A stretch of 64,000 nucleotides of DNA, taken from the NCBI RefSeq assembly GCF_004376845.1, contig NZ_SNUW01000009.1, positions 1 through 64,000 of the forward strand, read 5' to 3'. This DNA is from Psychromonas algarum (GTDB taxonomy: Bacteria > Pseudomonadota > Gammaproteobacteria > Enterobacterales > Psychromonadaceae). Below the pieces are notes generated by a model that saw only the letters and a list, made by a program, of their open reading frames with translations, made no database searches and was not told the DNA's origin. This document shows positions 26,220 through 39,840 of this stretch, piece after piece; the first letter of the stretch is position 1, and every line of letters starts with the position of its first letter. The position numbers were made by a program, and so were the translations under genes.

Positions 26220-28286
26220 ATGTCACAAGAAAATTTATTGATTGAATTGGGAACCGAAGAGTTACCACCAAAATCACTTCGTAAACTTGCTGAGTCATTT
26301 GCTAGTAATGTTGAAGCAGAATTAAATAAAGCAGAATTAACTTTTGAAAAAGTTGATTGGCTCGCATCTCCAAGACGTTTAGCTGTAGTGGTTACTAACT
26401 TGGAAGCGGCTCAAGCAGATAAAGTGGTTGAGAAACGTGGTCCTGCTGTAAATGTTGCTTTTGATGATAACGGTGTTGCAACTAAAGCAGCTCAAGGTTG
26501 GGCTCGTTCAAACGGTATTACTGTTGAACAAGCTGAACGTTTAGTGACGGATAAAGGCGAGTGGTTATTATTTAAATCAGAAGTTAAAGGACAGCATGTT
26601 AAATCGCTGATCCCTAGCATTGCTGCAACGGCTTTATCGAAGTTACCAATTGCTAAACCAATGCGCTGGGGAAGTGCGAGTACTCAGTTTATTCGCCCAG
26701 TACACACAGTTACTATGTTATTTGGCGATAAATTAATTCAAGGTGAATTATTAGGTGTTGCTTCTGACCGTGTTATTCGTGGACATCGTTTCATGGGTGA
26801 TGCTCAATTAACGCTAATGCATGCAGATCATTACCAAACGTTATTAGATGACTCGGGTAAAGTTATTGTTGATTACGAACGTCGTAAAGCGATTATTCGT
26901 GAACAAGTAGAAGCACTTGCTGCACATGAAAATGGTGTTGCAGCTATTGATGACGAGTTATTAGAAGAAGTTACTTCTTTAGTTGAATGGCCTGTTACAT
27001 TAGTGGGATCATTTGAAGAGAAATTCTTAGAAGTTCCTTCTGAAGCACTTATCTACACAATGAAAGATAATCAGAAATACTTCCCAGTATTAGATAAAGA
27101 AGGCAATTTATTACCTCGCTTTATTTTTGTTTCAAACATTGTGAGTCGCGATCCAAAACAAGTTGTTTCTGGTAACGAAAAAGTAGTTCGTCCTCGTTTA
27201 GCTGATGCTGAGTTTTTCTTTGAAACAGATAAAAAGAAAACATTAGAGAGTCGTTTAGATTCTTTATCAACTGTGTTATTCCAAAAACAGTTAGGTACGT
27301 TAAAAGAAAAATCTGAGCGTATCAGTGCTGTTGCGGAAAAAGTTGCGACTAAGATTGAAGCAAATCCTGAACATGCACAACGTGCTGGTTTATTGTCAAA
27401 AGCAGATTTAATGTCTGAAATGGTAATGGAATTCCCTGACGTGCAAGGTGTTATGGGGATGTATTACGCTCGTTTTGATGGTGAACATGAAGATGTTGCT
27501 GTTGCATTAAACGAACAATATTTACCACGTTTTGCTGGCGATAAACTACCTACTTCTTTAGTGGCTTGTGCAGTTTCATTAGCTGATAAGTTAGATACGT
27601 TAGTAGGTATCTTTGGTATTGGCCAAGCACCTAAAGGTGATAAAGACCCGTTTGCATTACGTCGTGCTGCAATTGGTCTGTTACGTATCATTACAGATAA
27701 AAACTTAGACTTAGATATTGTCGAGTTAGTGGAAATAGCTAAAACACAATATGCTGATAAATTAACAAATGAAAATGTTGTTAATGATGTGGTTGAGTTC
27801 TTATTCGCTCGTTTCCGTGCAACTTATCAAGCAAACGGTTATTCAGTTGAATTGATTCAATCTGTATTAGAGCGTCGTCCTACTAAACCAGTTGATTTTG
27901 AGAAACGAATTAAAGCTGTTGCTAAATTCCAAACCTTGCCAGAAGCTGCTCCAATTGCTGCTGCTAATAAACGTATTAGTAATATTCTTGCAAAAGTAAA
28001 AGAAGATATTAATAGTGATGTTAATACTAGTTTGTTAGAAGAAGATGCTGAGAAGGTACTTGCTGATGTTTTAGCGACTCTAGAGAGTAAATTAAGCCCT
28101 CTATTTGCTTCAGGCGACTACGAGTCTGCCTTGTTTGAGTTAGCTAGCTTACAAACGCCTGTAGATGCTTTCTTTGATAATGTAATGGTAATGGCTGATG
28201 ACTTAGCTGTTAAACAGAACCGTTTAGCATTATTGAATCGTTTACGTAACTTGTTCTTACAAGTTGCAGATGTATCGGTGTTGTAA
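26220..28286 (+). CDS. glyS: Glycyl-tRNA synthetase beta subunit
   Basis: This 688-residue protein has the family start [17 protein letters not shown]. The tRNA-binding and HD-like regions follow ([33 protein letters not shown]), with a C-terminal anticodon-binding region. The length is normal for GlyS. It forms one transcription unit with glyQ and ends just before a rho-independent terminator whose U-tract runs into a parS site. Confidence 0.97.
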   Translation: MSQENLLIELGTEELPPKSLRKLAESFASNVEAELNKAELTFEKVDWLASPRRLAVVVTNLEAAQADKVVEKRGPAVNVAFDDNGVATKAAQGWARSNGITVEQAERLVTDKGEWLLFKSEVKGQHVKSLIPSIAATALSKLPIAKPMRWGSASTQFIRPVHTVTMLFGDKLIQGELLGVASDRVIRGHRFMGDAQLTLMHADHYQTLLDDSGKVIVDYERRKAIIREQVEALAAHENGVAAIDDELLEEVTSLVEWPVTLVGSFEEKFLEVPSEALIYTMKDNQKYFPVLDKEGNLLPRFIFVSNIVSRDPKQVVSGNEKVVRPRLADAEFFFETDKKKTLESRLDSLSTVLFQKQLGTLKEKSERISAVAEKVATKIEANPEHAQRAGLLSKADLMSEMVMEFPDVQGVMGMYYARFDGEHEDVAVALNEQYLPRFAGDKLPTSLVACAVSLADKLDTLVGIFGIGQAPKGDKDPFALRRAAIGLLRIITDKNLDLDIVELVEIAKTQYADKLTNENVVNDVVEFLFARFRATYQANGYSVELIQSVLERRPTKPVDFEKRIKAVAKFQTLPEAAPIAAANKRISNILAKVKEDINSDVNTSLLEEDAEKVLADVLATLESKLSPLFASGDYESALFELASLQTPVDAFFDNVMVMADDLAVKQNRLALLNRLRNLFLQVADVSVL

Positions 28287-28327
28287 TTTACTTTTAGCTC
28301 ATGGTGAGCGACTTTATTGCTCTCTTT

Positions 28328-28355
28328 AAAAGCTCAGTTTACGCTGGGCTTTTTT
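28328..28355 (+). terminator. Rho-independent terminator of glyQS
   Basis: The stem AAAGCTCAG (28328-28336) pairs with CTGGGCTTT (28344-28352) around a TTTACG loop and is followed by T residues. The T-run abuts the parS palindrome at 28355. Confidence 0.85.
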
Positions 28356-28370
28356 GTTTCACGTGAAACA
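28355..28370. other. parS site (perfect)
   Basis: TGTTTCACGTGAAACA is a perfect 16-bp palindrome identical to the consensus bound by chromosomal ParB proteins. It lies directly after the glyS terminator in a 348-bp gene-free stretch. Confidence 0.88.
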
Positions 28371-28566
28371 GTTTGCTAGATTTTTCTGTGACTGGTTACG
28401 TTTAAATTGTAAATGTTAGATGGAAATTATTTTGTAAGTCTAAATGAAGTTGTTATTTATTAAATATTACCTACGTAAGTTTGAATGATGTACTCATTAT
28501 TATTTACAGCATATTTTTACTATTAGGTATTTTTGTAATTTATCTAAATAGTATTTGCATGTGAAT

Positions 28567-28582
28567 TGTTTCACATGAAACA
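28567..28582. other. parS-like site with altered centre
   Basis: TGTTTCACATGAAACA differs from the perfect site by one base in the centre (CACATG for CACGTG). The symmetry extends outward (GAATTG on the left, CAATTC on the right), giving a 24-bp near-palindrome. It lies 212 bp from the previous site and 53 bp before avtA. The rest of 28287-28634 is AT-rich with nothing else recognised. Confidence 0.65.
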
Positions 28583-28634
28583 ATTCCAGTTTATTACTTT
28601 GTTTTAACTCTTTTTTATTTAGGAAGTTTTATCT

Positions 28635-29897
28635 ATGCCTTATTCGATATTTGGAAATAAATTTACAAGACACTCTGGAATTACGGAGTTAATGGATGAT
28701 CTAAATAAAGGTGTGAAAGGCGGAGATGATATTTTAATGTTAGGTGGTGGTAATCCCGCTGCTATTCCTGAAATACAAGATCGTTTGACTGCATTAATGC
28801 AAGAGTTGTTAGACCAAGGTAAGTTAGTTGATACCTTAGCAAATTATGATGGACCAAAAGGTAAAGACACATTCATCACTTCTATTGCTCATTTGTTTAA
28901 TGATTTATATGGTTGGAACTTAACTGCTGATAACATCATGCTGACAAATGGTAGTCAAAATGCATTCTTCTATTTATTTAACTTGTTAGCCGGTAATTTT
29001 AGTAGTGGTAAAAAACGTAAAATTTTATTCCCATTAGCGCCTGAATATATTGGTTATGCCGATGCAAGTGTTTCTGAAGATGTCTTTGTAGCTGTTCGTC
29101 CTAAGATAACTGAATTAGAAAACCAACAATTTAAATACAATATTGATTTTGATGCATTAAAAATAACAGAAAACATTGGTGCTATTTGCGTTTCGAGACC
29201 AACTAATCCAACAGGTAATGTTTTAACTGATCTTGAAATAAGTAAATTAGATGCGTTAGCTAAGCAGCATAATATCCCTTTAATAATTGATAATGCTTAT
29301 GGAACCCCTTTCCCTAATATTATCTTTGAAGAGGTAAAACCTCATTTTAATGATAATACTATCTTATGTTTGAGCTTATCTAAGTTTGGTTTACCGGGAG
29401 CTCGTTGTGGAATAGTTATTGCGAACCCTACTATTATTAAAGCAATGTCGAATTTATCTGGCATTATGGCACTTTCTCCCGGTGGGATTGGTCCAGAAAT
29501 CGCTTTACCGTTAATTAAAAGTAAAGAAATAATTACATTGAGTAATAATGTGATTAAACCTTTCTATCAACAGAAATCTCAAGTAGCAATTGAATTATTA
29601 CGTCAAAAAATCTGTAATAAAAACTTTAGGATCCATAAAGCTGAAGGAGCTTTATTCTTGTGGTTATGGTTTAAAGATCTACCTATTAGTTCTAGTGAGC
29701 TTTATAAAAAACTAAAAGAAAAAGGGGTGATTGTTGTTTCTGGCCATTATTTCTTTCCAGGTTTAGAGCAAGATTGGCCACATACTCAAGAATGTATTCG
29801 TTTGAACTATGCACAGGATGCAACAGTTGTTGAGCGTGGTATTGATATTTTAGCGAAAACAGTAAATGAACTTTACGATAATAACATGTCATATTAA
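28635..29897 (+). CDS. avtA: Valine-pyruvate aminotransferase
   Basis: The 420-residue PLP enzyme of fold type I interconverts valine and pyruvate with 2-ketoisovalerate and alanine. The start MPYSIFGNKFTRHSGI, the loop LGGGNPAAIPE and the PLP lysine Lys250 in CLSLSKFGLPGARCG match AvtA. The ribosome site AGGAAG lies upstream. It stands alone between two parS-containing gaps, which is not its usual place next to gyrB in relatives I know. I infer insertion of this block between glyS and gyrB. Confidence 0.9.
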   Translation: MPYSIFGNKFTRHSGITELMDDLNKGVKGGDDILMLGGGNPAAIPEIQDRLTALMQELLDQGKLVDTLANYDGPKGKDTFITSIAHLFNDLYGWNLTADNIMLTNGSQNAFFYLFNLLAGNFSSGKKRKILFPLAPEYIGYADASVSEDVFVAVRPKITELENQQFKYNIDFDALKITENIGAICVSRPTNPTGNVLTDLEISKLDALAKQHNIPLIIDNAYGTPFPNIIFEEVKPHFNDNTILCLSLSKFGLPGARCGIVIANPTIIKAMSNLSGIMALSPGGIGPEIALPLIKSKEIITLSNNVIKPFYQQKSQVAIELLRQKICNKNFRIHKAEGALFLWLWFKDLPISSSELYKKLKEKGVIVVSGHYFFPGLEQDWPHTQECIRLNYAQDATVVERGIDILAKTVNELYDNNMSY

Positions 29898-30036
29898 TCA
29901 ACTTATCTATTTACTTATTAAGTAGCCCACTCACTCGTTGTGAATTTATTAAGGGAACAGTAATTTACGCCTTTAATTAAATTGTTTTTTCTACGATGAA
30001 TTTAGATAACATGCTTAATGTAATCCGTTTGAGTTT

Positions 30037-30052
30037 TGTTTCACGTGAAACA
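30037..30052. other. parS site (perfect)
   Basis: TGTTTCACGTGAAACA is identical to the site at 28355. It lies 25 bp before the start of a small membrane protein gene, between avtA and that gene. Confidence 0.88.
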
Positions 30053-30076
30053 TAAATTAGGTAAAGGAGTATCAAT

Positions 30077-30322
30077 ATGAAAAATGATATAAAAGTTGAT
30101 GGAAAAGGGATTTTGAAGTTTTTGAAATCACGAAAAATCCTATTAGAAAACCGTTATAATCAAATTATTATTGAACTACAGCTACTGTGGTTTTTGATTT
30201 TAATGCTCTTCTTTTCTGGTTTTATTATTGTTGGGTTAATTATTAGTTTATTTTTAGGCTGTAAAATAAGCATTACTAATAGTGATAGGCAGTATTTTTT
30301 TAAGAAAGATATTTTCAAATAA
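30077..30322 (+). CDS. Small membrane protein, possible distant DUF4342 relative
   Basis: This 81-residue protein has an AAAGGAG ribosome site 6 bp before its ATG. It has a basic N-terminal part with a short amphipathic helix (KGILKFLKSRKILL). A single long or paired hydrophobic stretch follows (about residues 34-62), then a basic tail. The layout (IKVDGKGILKFLK, then a hydrophobic block ending in CKISIT) recalls DUF4342 proteins, but the resemblance is weak. I assign no function. The good ribosome site supports it as a real gene. Confidence 0.55.
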   Translation: MKNDIKVDGKGILKFLKSRKILLENRYNQIIIELQLLWFLILMLFFSGFIIVGLIISLFLGCKISITNSDRQYFFKKDIFK

Positions 30323-30702
30323 CACTATTTTTGTATCATAGTCTTTTTTTTAAGTATGTGTTTCTTCTTGTTGTCGTTTTTTGAGTGATGATGAATGATT
30401 ATAGCCAGTAGCATTCTGTTTTCTATTTTAACGGTTCCTTGTCTTTATTAACTATCATTAGTAGGTAGTTAATCTATGCAATTACCATCATGCTTTACTC
30501 TCAAGATAATAAGCATCAATCCCTATCCAAAATCCAAAGCAAACAACAGGTTAATCTTTTTATTGAAATTGAATGCAGTTTAATTTTCACCTAATGAAGG
30601 TACTCATTATTCAGCGCTTTTATTTATAGTATGTGGAATGGCCTATCAAATCGATTATTAATAATTTAACGAACTTTCTTTTGGTATAAATCTGTTGTTA
30701 TA
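30323..30702. other. Gene-free stretch between the small membrane protein and the gyrB terminator
   Basis: I find no gene here. The only structure I see is an inverted repeat with a 10-bp RNA stem (one G-U pair) at 30447-30475 and a 7-nt loop, without a U-tract. The rest is AT-rich. Confidence 0.5.
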
Positions 30703-30731
30703 AAAAAACCAGCTGGTTAGCTGGTTTTTTT
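30703..30731. terminator. Bidirectional terminator downstream of gyrB
   Basis: A perfect 12-bp stem (AAAAAACCAGCT with AGCTGGTTTTTT) has a GGTT loop and T-runs on both strands. It ends the leftward dnaA-dnaN-recF-gyrB operon 25 bp after the gyrB stop. Confidence 0.92.
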
Positions 30732-30755
30732 AAAGGTTATAAATAATCGTTAAGA

Positions 30756-34275
<3,520 letters not shown>

Positions 34276-34364
34276 TAATCAATTCCTTGAATGTTGGTGG
34301 AGACTTGTATTGAAATGCTGATAACAACAGTCTGATAAACACAAATTTTATCTTATAATTGTTG

Positions 34365-35468
34365 CTATAAACGCATTGGCATTAGTACATATAGTGAGTC
34401 ATCACTATCAAGGGACTCAATCAGTGCACTGTGATCTGATGTGCTGAATGTTATTTTTACTTGTTCGCTTTTTAATGTGTTTAATACGTCGAGTACATAA
34501 CTTACATTAAAGCCAATTTCTAATTCTGCAGAATGATAATCTACATCAATGTATTCTTCTGCTTCTTCTCGTTCTGGATTATTTGCTGTAATTTTTAATA
34601 AGTTTTCAGACAAAGTTAAACGTACACCACGAAATTTTTCATTAGATAAAATAGCTGCACGACTGAAAGCTTGTTTAAGAGTTTCTCGTCCAGAGATTAA
34701 TTCTTTATCACCATTTTGTGGGATAACTCGACGATAATCAGGGAAGCGTCCATCGACCAATTTTGTGGTAAAGACAAAACCATCAATAATAGCGCGCAAG
34801 TTATTTTTACCTAGTTGAATGGTAACGTTTGCTTGGTCTTTATCTAACAACTTAACCAACTCTAATACCCCTTTACGAGGTACGATAACTGATTGCTCTT
34901 CAATGTTTTGATCAATATTGATTGCACATGAAGCTAGGCGATGTCCATCTGTTGAAACGCTGCGTAAGGTATTACCTGATACTTCAAAGAACATACCATT
35001 GAGATAATAACGAACATCTTGGCTAGCCATTGCAAATTGAGTGAATTCAATCAACTTTTTAAATTCGTTTTGTGGCACAGTTAATTCAACCAAACTCTGC
35101 CATGACTCGATATTAGGGAAATCAATCGATGGTAATGTAGAAAGTAAATAACGACTACGCCCAGATCTAACTGTCACGCGTTCATTTTTAACTTCAAAAG
35201 TGACTTCACATGGATCAGATAAACCACGGCAAATATCTAATAATTTGCGCGCAGGTACTGTGATCGCCCCTTCTTCTGAGGCAAGTTCTAATGGGATTTG
35301 CGCCATTAGTTCTACTTCTAAGTCAGTACCAGTTAAGTTTAAATAGTTATCTTTTACTTCAATTAGAATATTACCCATGATAGGTAAAGCAGGACGGCCA
35401 CCGGCAACAGAGCCTACTACTAATTGTAATGGTCGTAATAATACTTCACGAGAAATAGTAAATTTCAT
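34365..35468 (-). CDS. dnaN: DNA polymerase III beta sliding clamp
   Basis: The 367-residue protein is full length, with three clamp domains. It starts MKFTISREVLLRPLQ and ends YVLMPMRL, the standard C-terminus that contacts the polymerase. It tethers DNA polymerase III to DNA. It follows dnaA by 14 bp and precedes recF by 89 bp. Confidence 0.98.
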   Translation of the reverse strand: MKFTISREVLLRPLQLVVGSVAGGRPALPIMGNILIEVKDNYLNLTGTDLEVELMAQIPLELASEEGAITVPARKLLDICRGLSDPCEVTFEVKNERVTVRSGRSRYLLSTLPSIDFPNIESWQSLVELTVPQNEFKKLIEFTQFAMASQDVRYYLNGMFFEVSGNTLRSVSTDGHRLASCAINIDQNIEEQSVIVPRKGVLELVKLLDKDQANVTIQLGKNNLRAIIDGFVFTTKLVDGRFPDYRRVIPQNGDKELISGRETLKQAFSRAAILSNEKFRGVRLTLSENLLKITANNPEREEAEEYIDVDYHSAELEIGFNVSYVLDVLNTLKSEQVKITFSTSDHSALIESLDSDDSLYVLMPMRL

Positions 35469-35482
35469 TAGATAACCCTTTC

Positions 35483-36856
35483 TTACATCGACAATGTGCG
35501 GATAAGTATTTTGTAATCTTCTTGGATGTCGTTATTTTCACGACGTAGTTCTTCCACTTTACGGCAAGCATGTAAAACTGTGGTGTGGTCACGCCCACCA
35601 AAAGCTTCTCCAATTTCTGGCAAGCTATGTTGTGTTAATTCTTTTGCTAATGCCATGGCAATTTGACGTGGGCGAGCTACCGTGCGTGTACGACGCTTAG
35701 AAGACATATCAGATATTTTGATGCGGTAATGCTCTGCAACCACTTTTTGAATATTATCAACCGTCGTTTGTTTCGTATGTACTGCTAACATATCACGTAA
35801 TGCATCTTGTACTAATGAGATAGTAATATCTTGGCCAGTAAATTGTGCTTTAGCTGAAATATTCGCAATCGCACCTTCAAGTACACGAACATCTGTAATG
35901 GTAAGACGTTTGGCAATAAAGAAAGCAACATCATCAGGCAATTTTAAACCACGTTCTTCTGCTTTAGTGATTAAGATGGCAACACGTGTTTCTAATTCAG
36001 GTGGATCGATTGGGATAGATAATCCCCAACCAAAACGAGTACGTAAACGTTCATCTATACCTTCAATTTCTTTTGGAAAGCGGTCACTTGTTAAAATAAC
36101 TTGCTGATGTGCATCCAACATCGAGTTAAATGTTTGGAATAAAACTTCTTGAGAGCGATCTTTACCTGCAAAGAAATGAATATCATCTATTAATAGTGCA
36201 TCTAATGAAGCGTAATATTCTTTAAATTGTTCAATAGTATTATTACGGATTGAATTGATCATATCTTGAACAAAACGTTCAGAGCGAATATATACCACTT
36301 TACTATCTGGGTTTTCTGCAACAATCGCATTACCTACCGCATGTAATAAATGTGTTTTACCTAACCCTGGATGCGCATATAAAAATAGTGGGTTATAAAC
36401 ATCACCAGGATTTTCTGCAATTTGTTGTGTTGTTGCAATGGCAAAATTATTTGATTTACCTTCCACAAAGTTATCAAAAGTATATTTTTTGATTAAATTA
36501 CTTTTATGGGCAATCGTTGGTGATTTTGCTTCCGCTTCCCATGGCTGGTTTGTATTAACTGCTGCAGCAGGTTTTGCTGTTGGTTTATTAGATGCAGCAT
36601 TTGCTGTTCCTACTAATAAACGTATTTGAATAGTTTGTTTTGCATCGACTGCATGAATTAATGTTTGTAGTTTGGTTTCAATTAAATCCATGTACTTTTC
36701 ACGCACCCACTCACTGGTATATTTATTTGGTGAGTATAATGACAAAGTATTATTGTTAAATTCAGCCTGTAAAGGGCGTAACCAAGTACTAAAGTCTCCT
36801 GCTGATAGCTCATCTTTTAATTGTGCTAAACATTCTTGCCAAATAGCGAGGGACAT
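35483..36856 (-). CDS. dnaA: Chromosomal replication initiator protein DnaA
   Basis: The 457-residue product has domain I (DnaB/DiaA interaction, residues 1-85), a short Ala/Pro linker, the AAA+ domain and the C-terminal DNA-binding domain with [14 protein letters not shown]. Walker B is LLIDDIHFF. The Walker A segment reads [10 protein letters not shown] at residues 161-170, where most relatives have GGTGLGKTHL, so the first P-loop glycines are replaced while GLGKT is kept. It opens the leftward dnaA-dnaN-recF-gyrB operon, with a CTGGAG ribosome site before the ATG. Confidence 0.97.
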   Translation of the reverse strand: MSLAIWQECLAQLKDELSAGDFSTWLRPLQAEFNNNTLSLYSPNKYTSEWVREKYMDLIETKLQTLIHAVDAKQTIQIRLLVGTANAASNKPTAKPAAAVNTNQPWEAEAKSPTIAHKSNLIKKYTFDNFVEGKSNNFAIATTQQIAENPGDVYNPLFLYAHPGLGKTHLLHAVGNAIVAENPDSKVVYIRSERFVQDMINSIRNNTIEQFKEYYASLDALLIDDIHFFAGKDRSQEVLFQTFNSMLDAHQQVILTSDRFPKEIEGIDERLRTRFGWGLSIPIDPPELETRVAILITKAEERGLKLPDDVAFFIAKRLTITDVRVLEGAIANISAKAQFTGQDITISLVQDALRDMLAVHTKQTTVDNIQKVVAEHYRIKISDMSSKRRTRTVARPRQIAMALAKELTQHSLPEIGEAFGGRDHTTVLHACRKVEELRRENNDIQEDYKILIRTLSM

Positions 36857-37023
36857 TGTTGAACTCCAGTTGATACATTAGGGCGCATAATTCTACCGAT
36901 AAGATCGTAATGACGCCACAAGATCAGGTAACAAAAAGAAAAAAAAGATCCTTGTATTTGATCTGATTCAATGGTTAAAGCATCCACAAGGTTGTCACTA
37001 GGTAATATAAGGTGTTGAATGGT

Positions 37024-37032
37024 TTATCCACA
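37024..37032 (+). promoter_or_regulatory. DnaA box
   Basis: TTATCCACA is the exact high-affinity DnaA-box consensus. It sits five bases before a GATC site and about 170 bp upstream of the dnaA start, which is suited to autoregulation of dnaA. Confidence 0.75.
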
Positions 37033-37085
37033 ACACGATCGTTTGTCTATTTAGAAATCTTCTTTTATAAGATCAGGGAAGATCC

Positions 37086-37113
37086 TTGCTAATTCACGCG
37101 GCTTATATATAAT
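37086..37113 (+). promoter_or_regulatory. Probable promoter of rpmH-rnpA operon
   Basis: TTGCTA and TATAAT are separated by 16 bp. A GATC lies at 37081, just before the -35 hexamer. This would give a leader of about 250 nt before the rpmH ATG. Confidence 0.6.
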
Positions 37114-37371
37114 CGCGCCACCCTAACTTTTAAGTTTGGCTCGCAGTGATAATTTATCTTCTTAGAATTAATTTTAAGGAAATGTAAATTTAATCTGCCA
37201 GAAAGAAGCATCTCTGATTGACTTTTAGTCGATCAATCAATAGAATTCGCTCTCTTTTTAATCGGCTAACGCTTTTGATTATTATTGCTTGGTAACTTTA
37301 TTAGTTATTAACCAACAATACATTAAAAAAATTGGCTACTGTACAGTACTTAACAATAAGTGGAAAAGAGC

Positions 37372-37506
37372 ATGAAACGTACTTTTCAACCAAGCAACAC
37401 AAAGCGTAAGCGTTCACACGGTTTTAGAACTCGTATGGCGACTAAGAACGGTCGTGCCGTATTAGCTCGTCGTCGTGCTAAAGGCCGCGCTAGCTTAAGC
37501 GCATAA
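37372..37506 (+). CDS. rpmH: 50S ribosomal protein L34
   Basis: This 44-residue, very basic protein starts [19 protein letters not shown] and continues with [19 protein letters not shown], matching L34 along its full length. It begins the rightward rpmH-rnpA-yidD-yidC group, the usual partner of dnaA across the intergenic region. A TGGAAAAGAG ribosome site precedes the ATG. Confidence 0.98.
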   Translation: MKRTFQPSNTKRKRSHGFRTRMATKNGRAVLARRRAKGRASLSA

Positions 37507-37516
37507 TTTACCAGAC

Positions 37517-37873
37517 GTGGTGAATTATTCGTTTTCTCGGGAGTTGCGTCTGTTAACTCCCGAAGATTTTCAACCTGTATTTAAAAATGCTATTCCGGCA
37601 GTATCTCCACACTTAACTCTTCTTGCTAGAAAAAATACTTTTGAACACCCTCGTATTGGTATGGCTATCCCTAAAAAGCACATTAAACTTGCTGTAGGAC
37701 GTAATCGTATTCGCCGCATTGTAAGAGAACAATTTCGTCTTCAACAACATGAGCTTCCAAACATCGACATCGTTGTCGTTGCTAAAGCTGGTATTGCTGA
37801 TTTATCAAATCAAGAGCTTAATAAAGTATTGGATAAGTTATGGCGAAAATTAGTGCAGCGTTGCAATGGTTAG
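37517..37873 (+). CDS. rnpA: Ribonuclease P protein component
   Basis: The 118-residue basic protein has the RNR-type signature [15 protein letters not shown]. It assists the RNase P RNA in maturing tRNA 5' ends. The start is a GTG (two GTG codons in a row, 37517 and 37520), 10 bp after rpmH. It overlaps yidD by 34 bp, as is usual. Confidence 0.96.
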   Translation: MVNYSFSRELRLLTPEDFQPVFKNAIPAVSPHLTLLARKNTFEHPRIGMAIPKKHIKLAVGRNRIRRIVREQFRLQQHELPNIDIVVVAKAGIADLSNQELNKVLDKLWRKLVQRCNG

Positions 37874-38103
37874 CAATTAAATTCATTCGCGGTTATCAAT
37901 TAGTTATTAGTCCTATGATTGGGCCTCGTTGTCGATTTACGCCAACTTGTTCACATTATGCGATAGAAGCAATTAAGAGTCATGGTATGATAAAAGGATG
38001 TTGGCTAGCGGCTTGCCGCCTTGTAAAATGTCATCCTTTACATAACGGTGGATATGATCCTGTACCACCTTGTTGCGCTAATAAAAATAAACCTAAACTT
38101 TAG
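37840..38103 (+). CDS. yidD: Membrane protein insertion efficiency factor YidD
   Basis: The 87-residue protein has the conserved [20 protein letters not shown] region, followed by [19 protein letters not shown] and GGYDPVP. It helps YidC-dependent insertion at the inner membrane. It overlaps rnpA by 34 bp and ends 14 bp before yidC. Confidence 0.95.
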   Translation: MAKISAALQWLAIKFIRGYQLVISPMIGPRCRFTPTCSHYAIEAIKSHGMIKGCWLAACRLVKCHPLHNGGYDPVPPCCANKNKPKL

Positions 38104-38117
38104 AGATATAATACGTT

Positions 38118-39785
38118 ATGGATTCACAACGCAATTTACTTTTACTCGCTCTCATGTTTGTTAGCTTTTTGCTATATCAAGCTTGGGTTGGTGAGCAAAA
38201 CCCTCAGCCTGTTGCTGCAGCACAAACAACAGAGCAAACAACGACGCACTCATCGGTACCAACGACGAGTAATCATAGTGCAGACATTCCTGCTTCATCA
38301 GATCATGGAACAAAAGCAGCTCCAGTGCCATCTGAGTTACCTTCTAGCAAGGTTGCAGTGTTAGAGAATGACAAACTACGTTTAGAAATTACCTTAATCG
38401 GTGGTGACGTTGTAGTTGCTGACTTGTTAGAACAAGATGAGCAATTACATTCAGAAAAACCATTTCGTTTATTAGAAAGTGGTAGTGACTTTACTTACAT
38501 TGCACAAAGTGGATTAATTGGTAAGCAAGGTCCAGATGCAAACCCTAAAGGTCGCCCTTTCTATACTGTGGATAAAGAAAATAGTGTTATCGCTGAAGAT
38601 GCTGATTCTGTATCAACTGCATTACGCTATGTTGATCCACAAGGTAACGTATTCACCAAAACCTTCACATTAAACCGTAACGATTATAACGTTCACGTTG
38701 ATTACACTATTGAGAATAAATCAGCGAATGAAATGAACGTGCAATTATACGGTCAGTTAAAAGAGTCGTTACAAGACCACTCAACTAACTTGATGATGCC
38801 TGTTTATCGTGGTGGTGCTTTCTCAACTACTGAGACTAAGTACAGCAAATATAAATTTGATGACATGGTTGACCGTGACCTAAACAAAACAACTGAAGGC
38901 GGTTGGGTTGCAATGTTACAGCATTATTTTGTGTCTGCTTGGGTACCTGATGCTACTGATAACAACGTGTTATATAGTCGAATTATTCAAAATAAAGATG
39001 CAACGATTGGATTTAAATCTCCTATCAAAACCATTGCGCCTAACAGTACTGAAAAATTTGCAACTAATCTTTGGATTGGTCCTAAATTACAAGAAGAGAT
39101 GGCTCAAGTGGGCAAACACTTAGACTTAACTGTTGATTACGGTTGGTTATGGTGGCTTGCACAACCATTATTTAAGTTATTACTGTTCTTCCAAGGTATC
39201 GTTGGTAACTGGGGTGTTGCAATTATCTTGATCACCTTTACTGTGAAAGGCTGTTTATATCCACTGACAAAAGCACAATATACGTCAATGGCAAAAATGC
39301 GTCTGTTACAACCTAAGATTAAAGAGTTGCGTGATCGCTACGGTGAAGACCGTCAGAAAGTATCAAAAGCAATGATGGCACTATACAAAGAAGAGAAAGT
39401 AAACCCATTAGGTGGTTGTTTCCCAATTCTATTGCAGATGCCTATATTCATCGCTTTATACTGGTCATTAATGGAAGCCGTTCAATTACGTCACGCACCA
39501 TTTATGTTCTGGATCCAAGATTTATCAGTACAAGACCCGTACTACATTCTGCCGATCCTAATGGGTGTGAGTATGTTCTTCATTCAAAAAATGTCTCCTT
39601 CAGCGGTTCAAGATCCGATGCAGCAGAAAATAATGAAGTTTATGCCGATCTTATTTACTTTCTTCTTCTTGTGGTTCCCTGCAGGTCTAGTACTTTACTG
39701 GTTAATGAGTAACCTCGTCACATTAACTCAGCAAACTATTATCTACCGACAGTTTGAAAAACAAGGTTTAGGTACGAAGAAGTAG
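38118..39785 (+). CDS. yidC: Membrane protein insertase YidC
   Basis: The 555-residue product has an N-terminal signal anchor (LLLLALMFVSFLLYQAW), a large periplasmic beta domain from about residue 60 to 340, and the conserved C-terminal helices. GVAIILITFTVKGCLYPLT and GGCFPILLQMPIFIALYW are family hallmarks. It inserts and folds inner-membrane proteins alone or with Sec. A terminator follows. Confidence 0.97.
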   Translation: MDSQRNLLLLALMFVSFLLYQAWVGEQNPQPVAAAQTTEQTTTHSSVPTTSNHSADIPASSDHGTKAAPVPSELPSSKVAVLENDKLRLEITLIGGDVVVADLLEQDEQLHSEKPFRLLESGSDFTYIAQSGLIGKQGPDANPKGRPFYTVDKENSVIAEDADSVSTALRYVDPQGNVFTKTFTLNRNDYNVHVDYTIENKSANEMNVQLYGQLKESLQDHSTNLMMPVYRGGAFSTTETKYSKYKFDDMVDRDLNKTTEGGWVAMLQHYFVSAWVPDATDNNVLYSRIIQNKDATIGFKSPIKTIAPNSTEKFATNLWIGPKLQEEMAQVGKHLDLTVDYGWLWWLAQPLFKLLLFFQGIVGNWGVAIILITFTVKGCLYPLTKAQYTSMAKMRLLQPKIKELRDRYGEDRQKVSKAMMALYKEEKVNPLGGCFPILLQMPIFIALYWSLMEAVQLRHAPFMFWIQDLSVQDPYYILPILMGVSMFFIQKMSPSAVQDPMQQKIMKFMPILFTFFFLWFPAGLVLYWLMSNLVTLTQQTIIYRQFEKQGLGTKK

Positions 39786-39840
39786 CTAAGCTATACAACA
39801 AAGATTGATTATAAATAACTCAGTTATTTAGTAATTAAGA

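Larger units (their letters stand above)
36857..37371. promoter_or_regulatory. dnaA-rpmH intergenic region: GATC cluster, DnaA box, divergent promoters
   Basis: This 515-bp region lies between the divergent dnaA and rpmH operons. Seven GATC sites (36903, 36922, 36947, 36960, 37037, 37071 and 37081) fall in 182 bp, with an eighth at 37231. One perfect DnaA box and one weak one (GCATCCACA, 36980-36988) are present. AAGATCAGG and AGATCCTTG each occur twice. The dnaA promoter probably includes TAGAAT on the minus strand near 36890. It may be only a Dam/DnaA-controlled promoter region, or an origin. A single perfect box is few for a full oriC. Confidence 0.6.

Noticed and set aside
36857-37371. 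Firm call of oriC
   Set aside because: Only one perfect DnaA box and one weak box are visible, with no clear array of unwinding 13-mers. Reported as a candidate control region instead.
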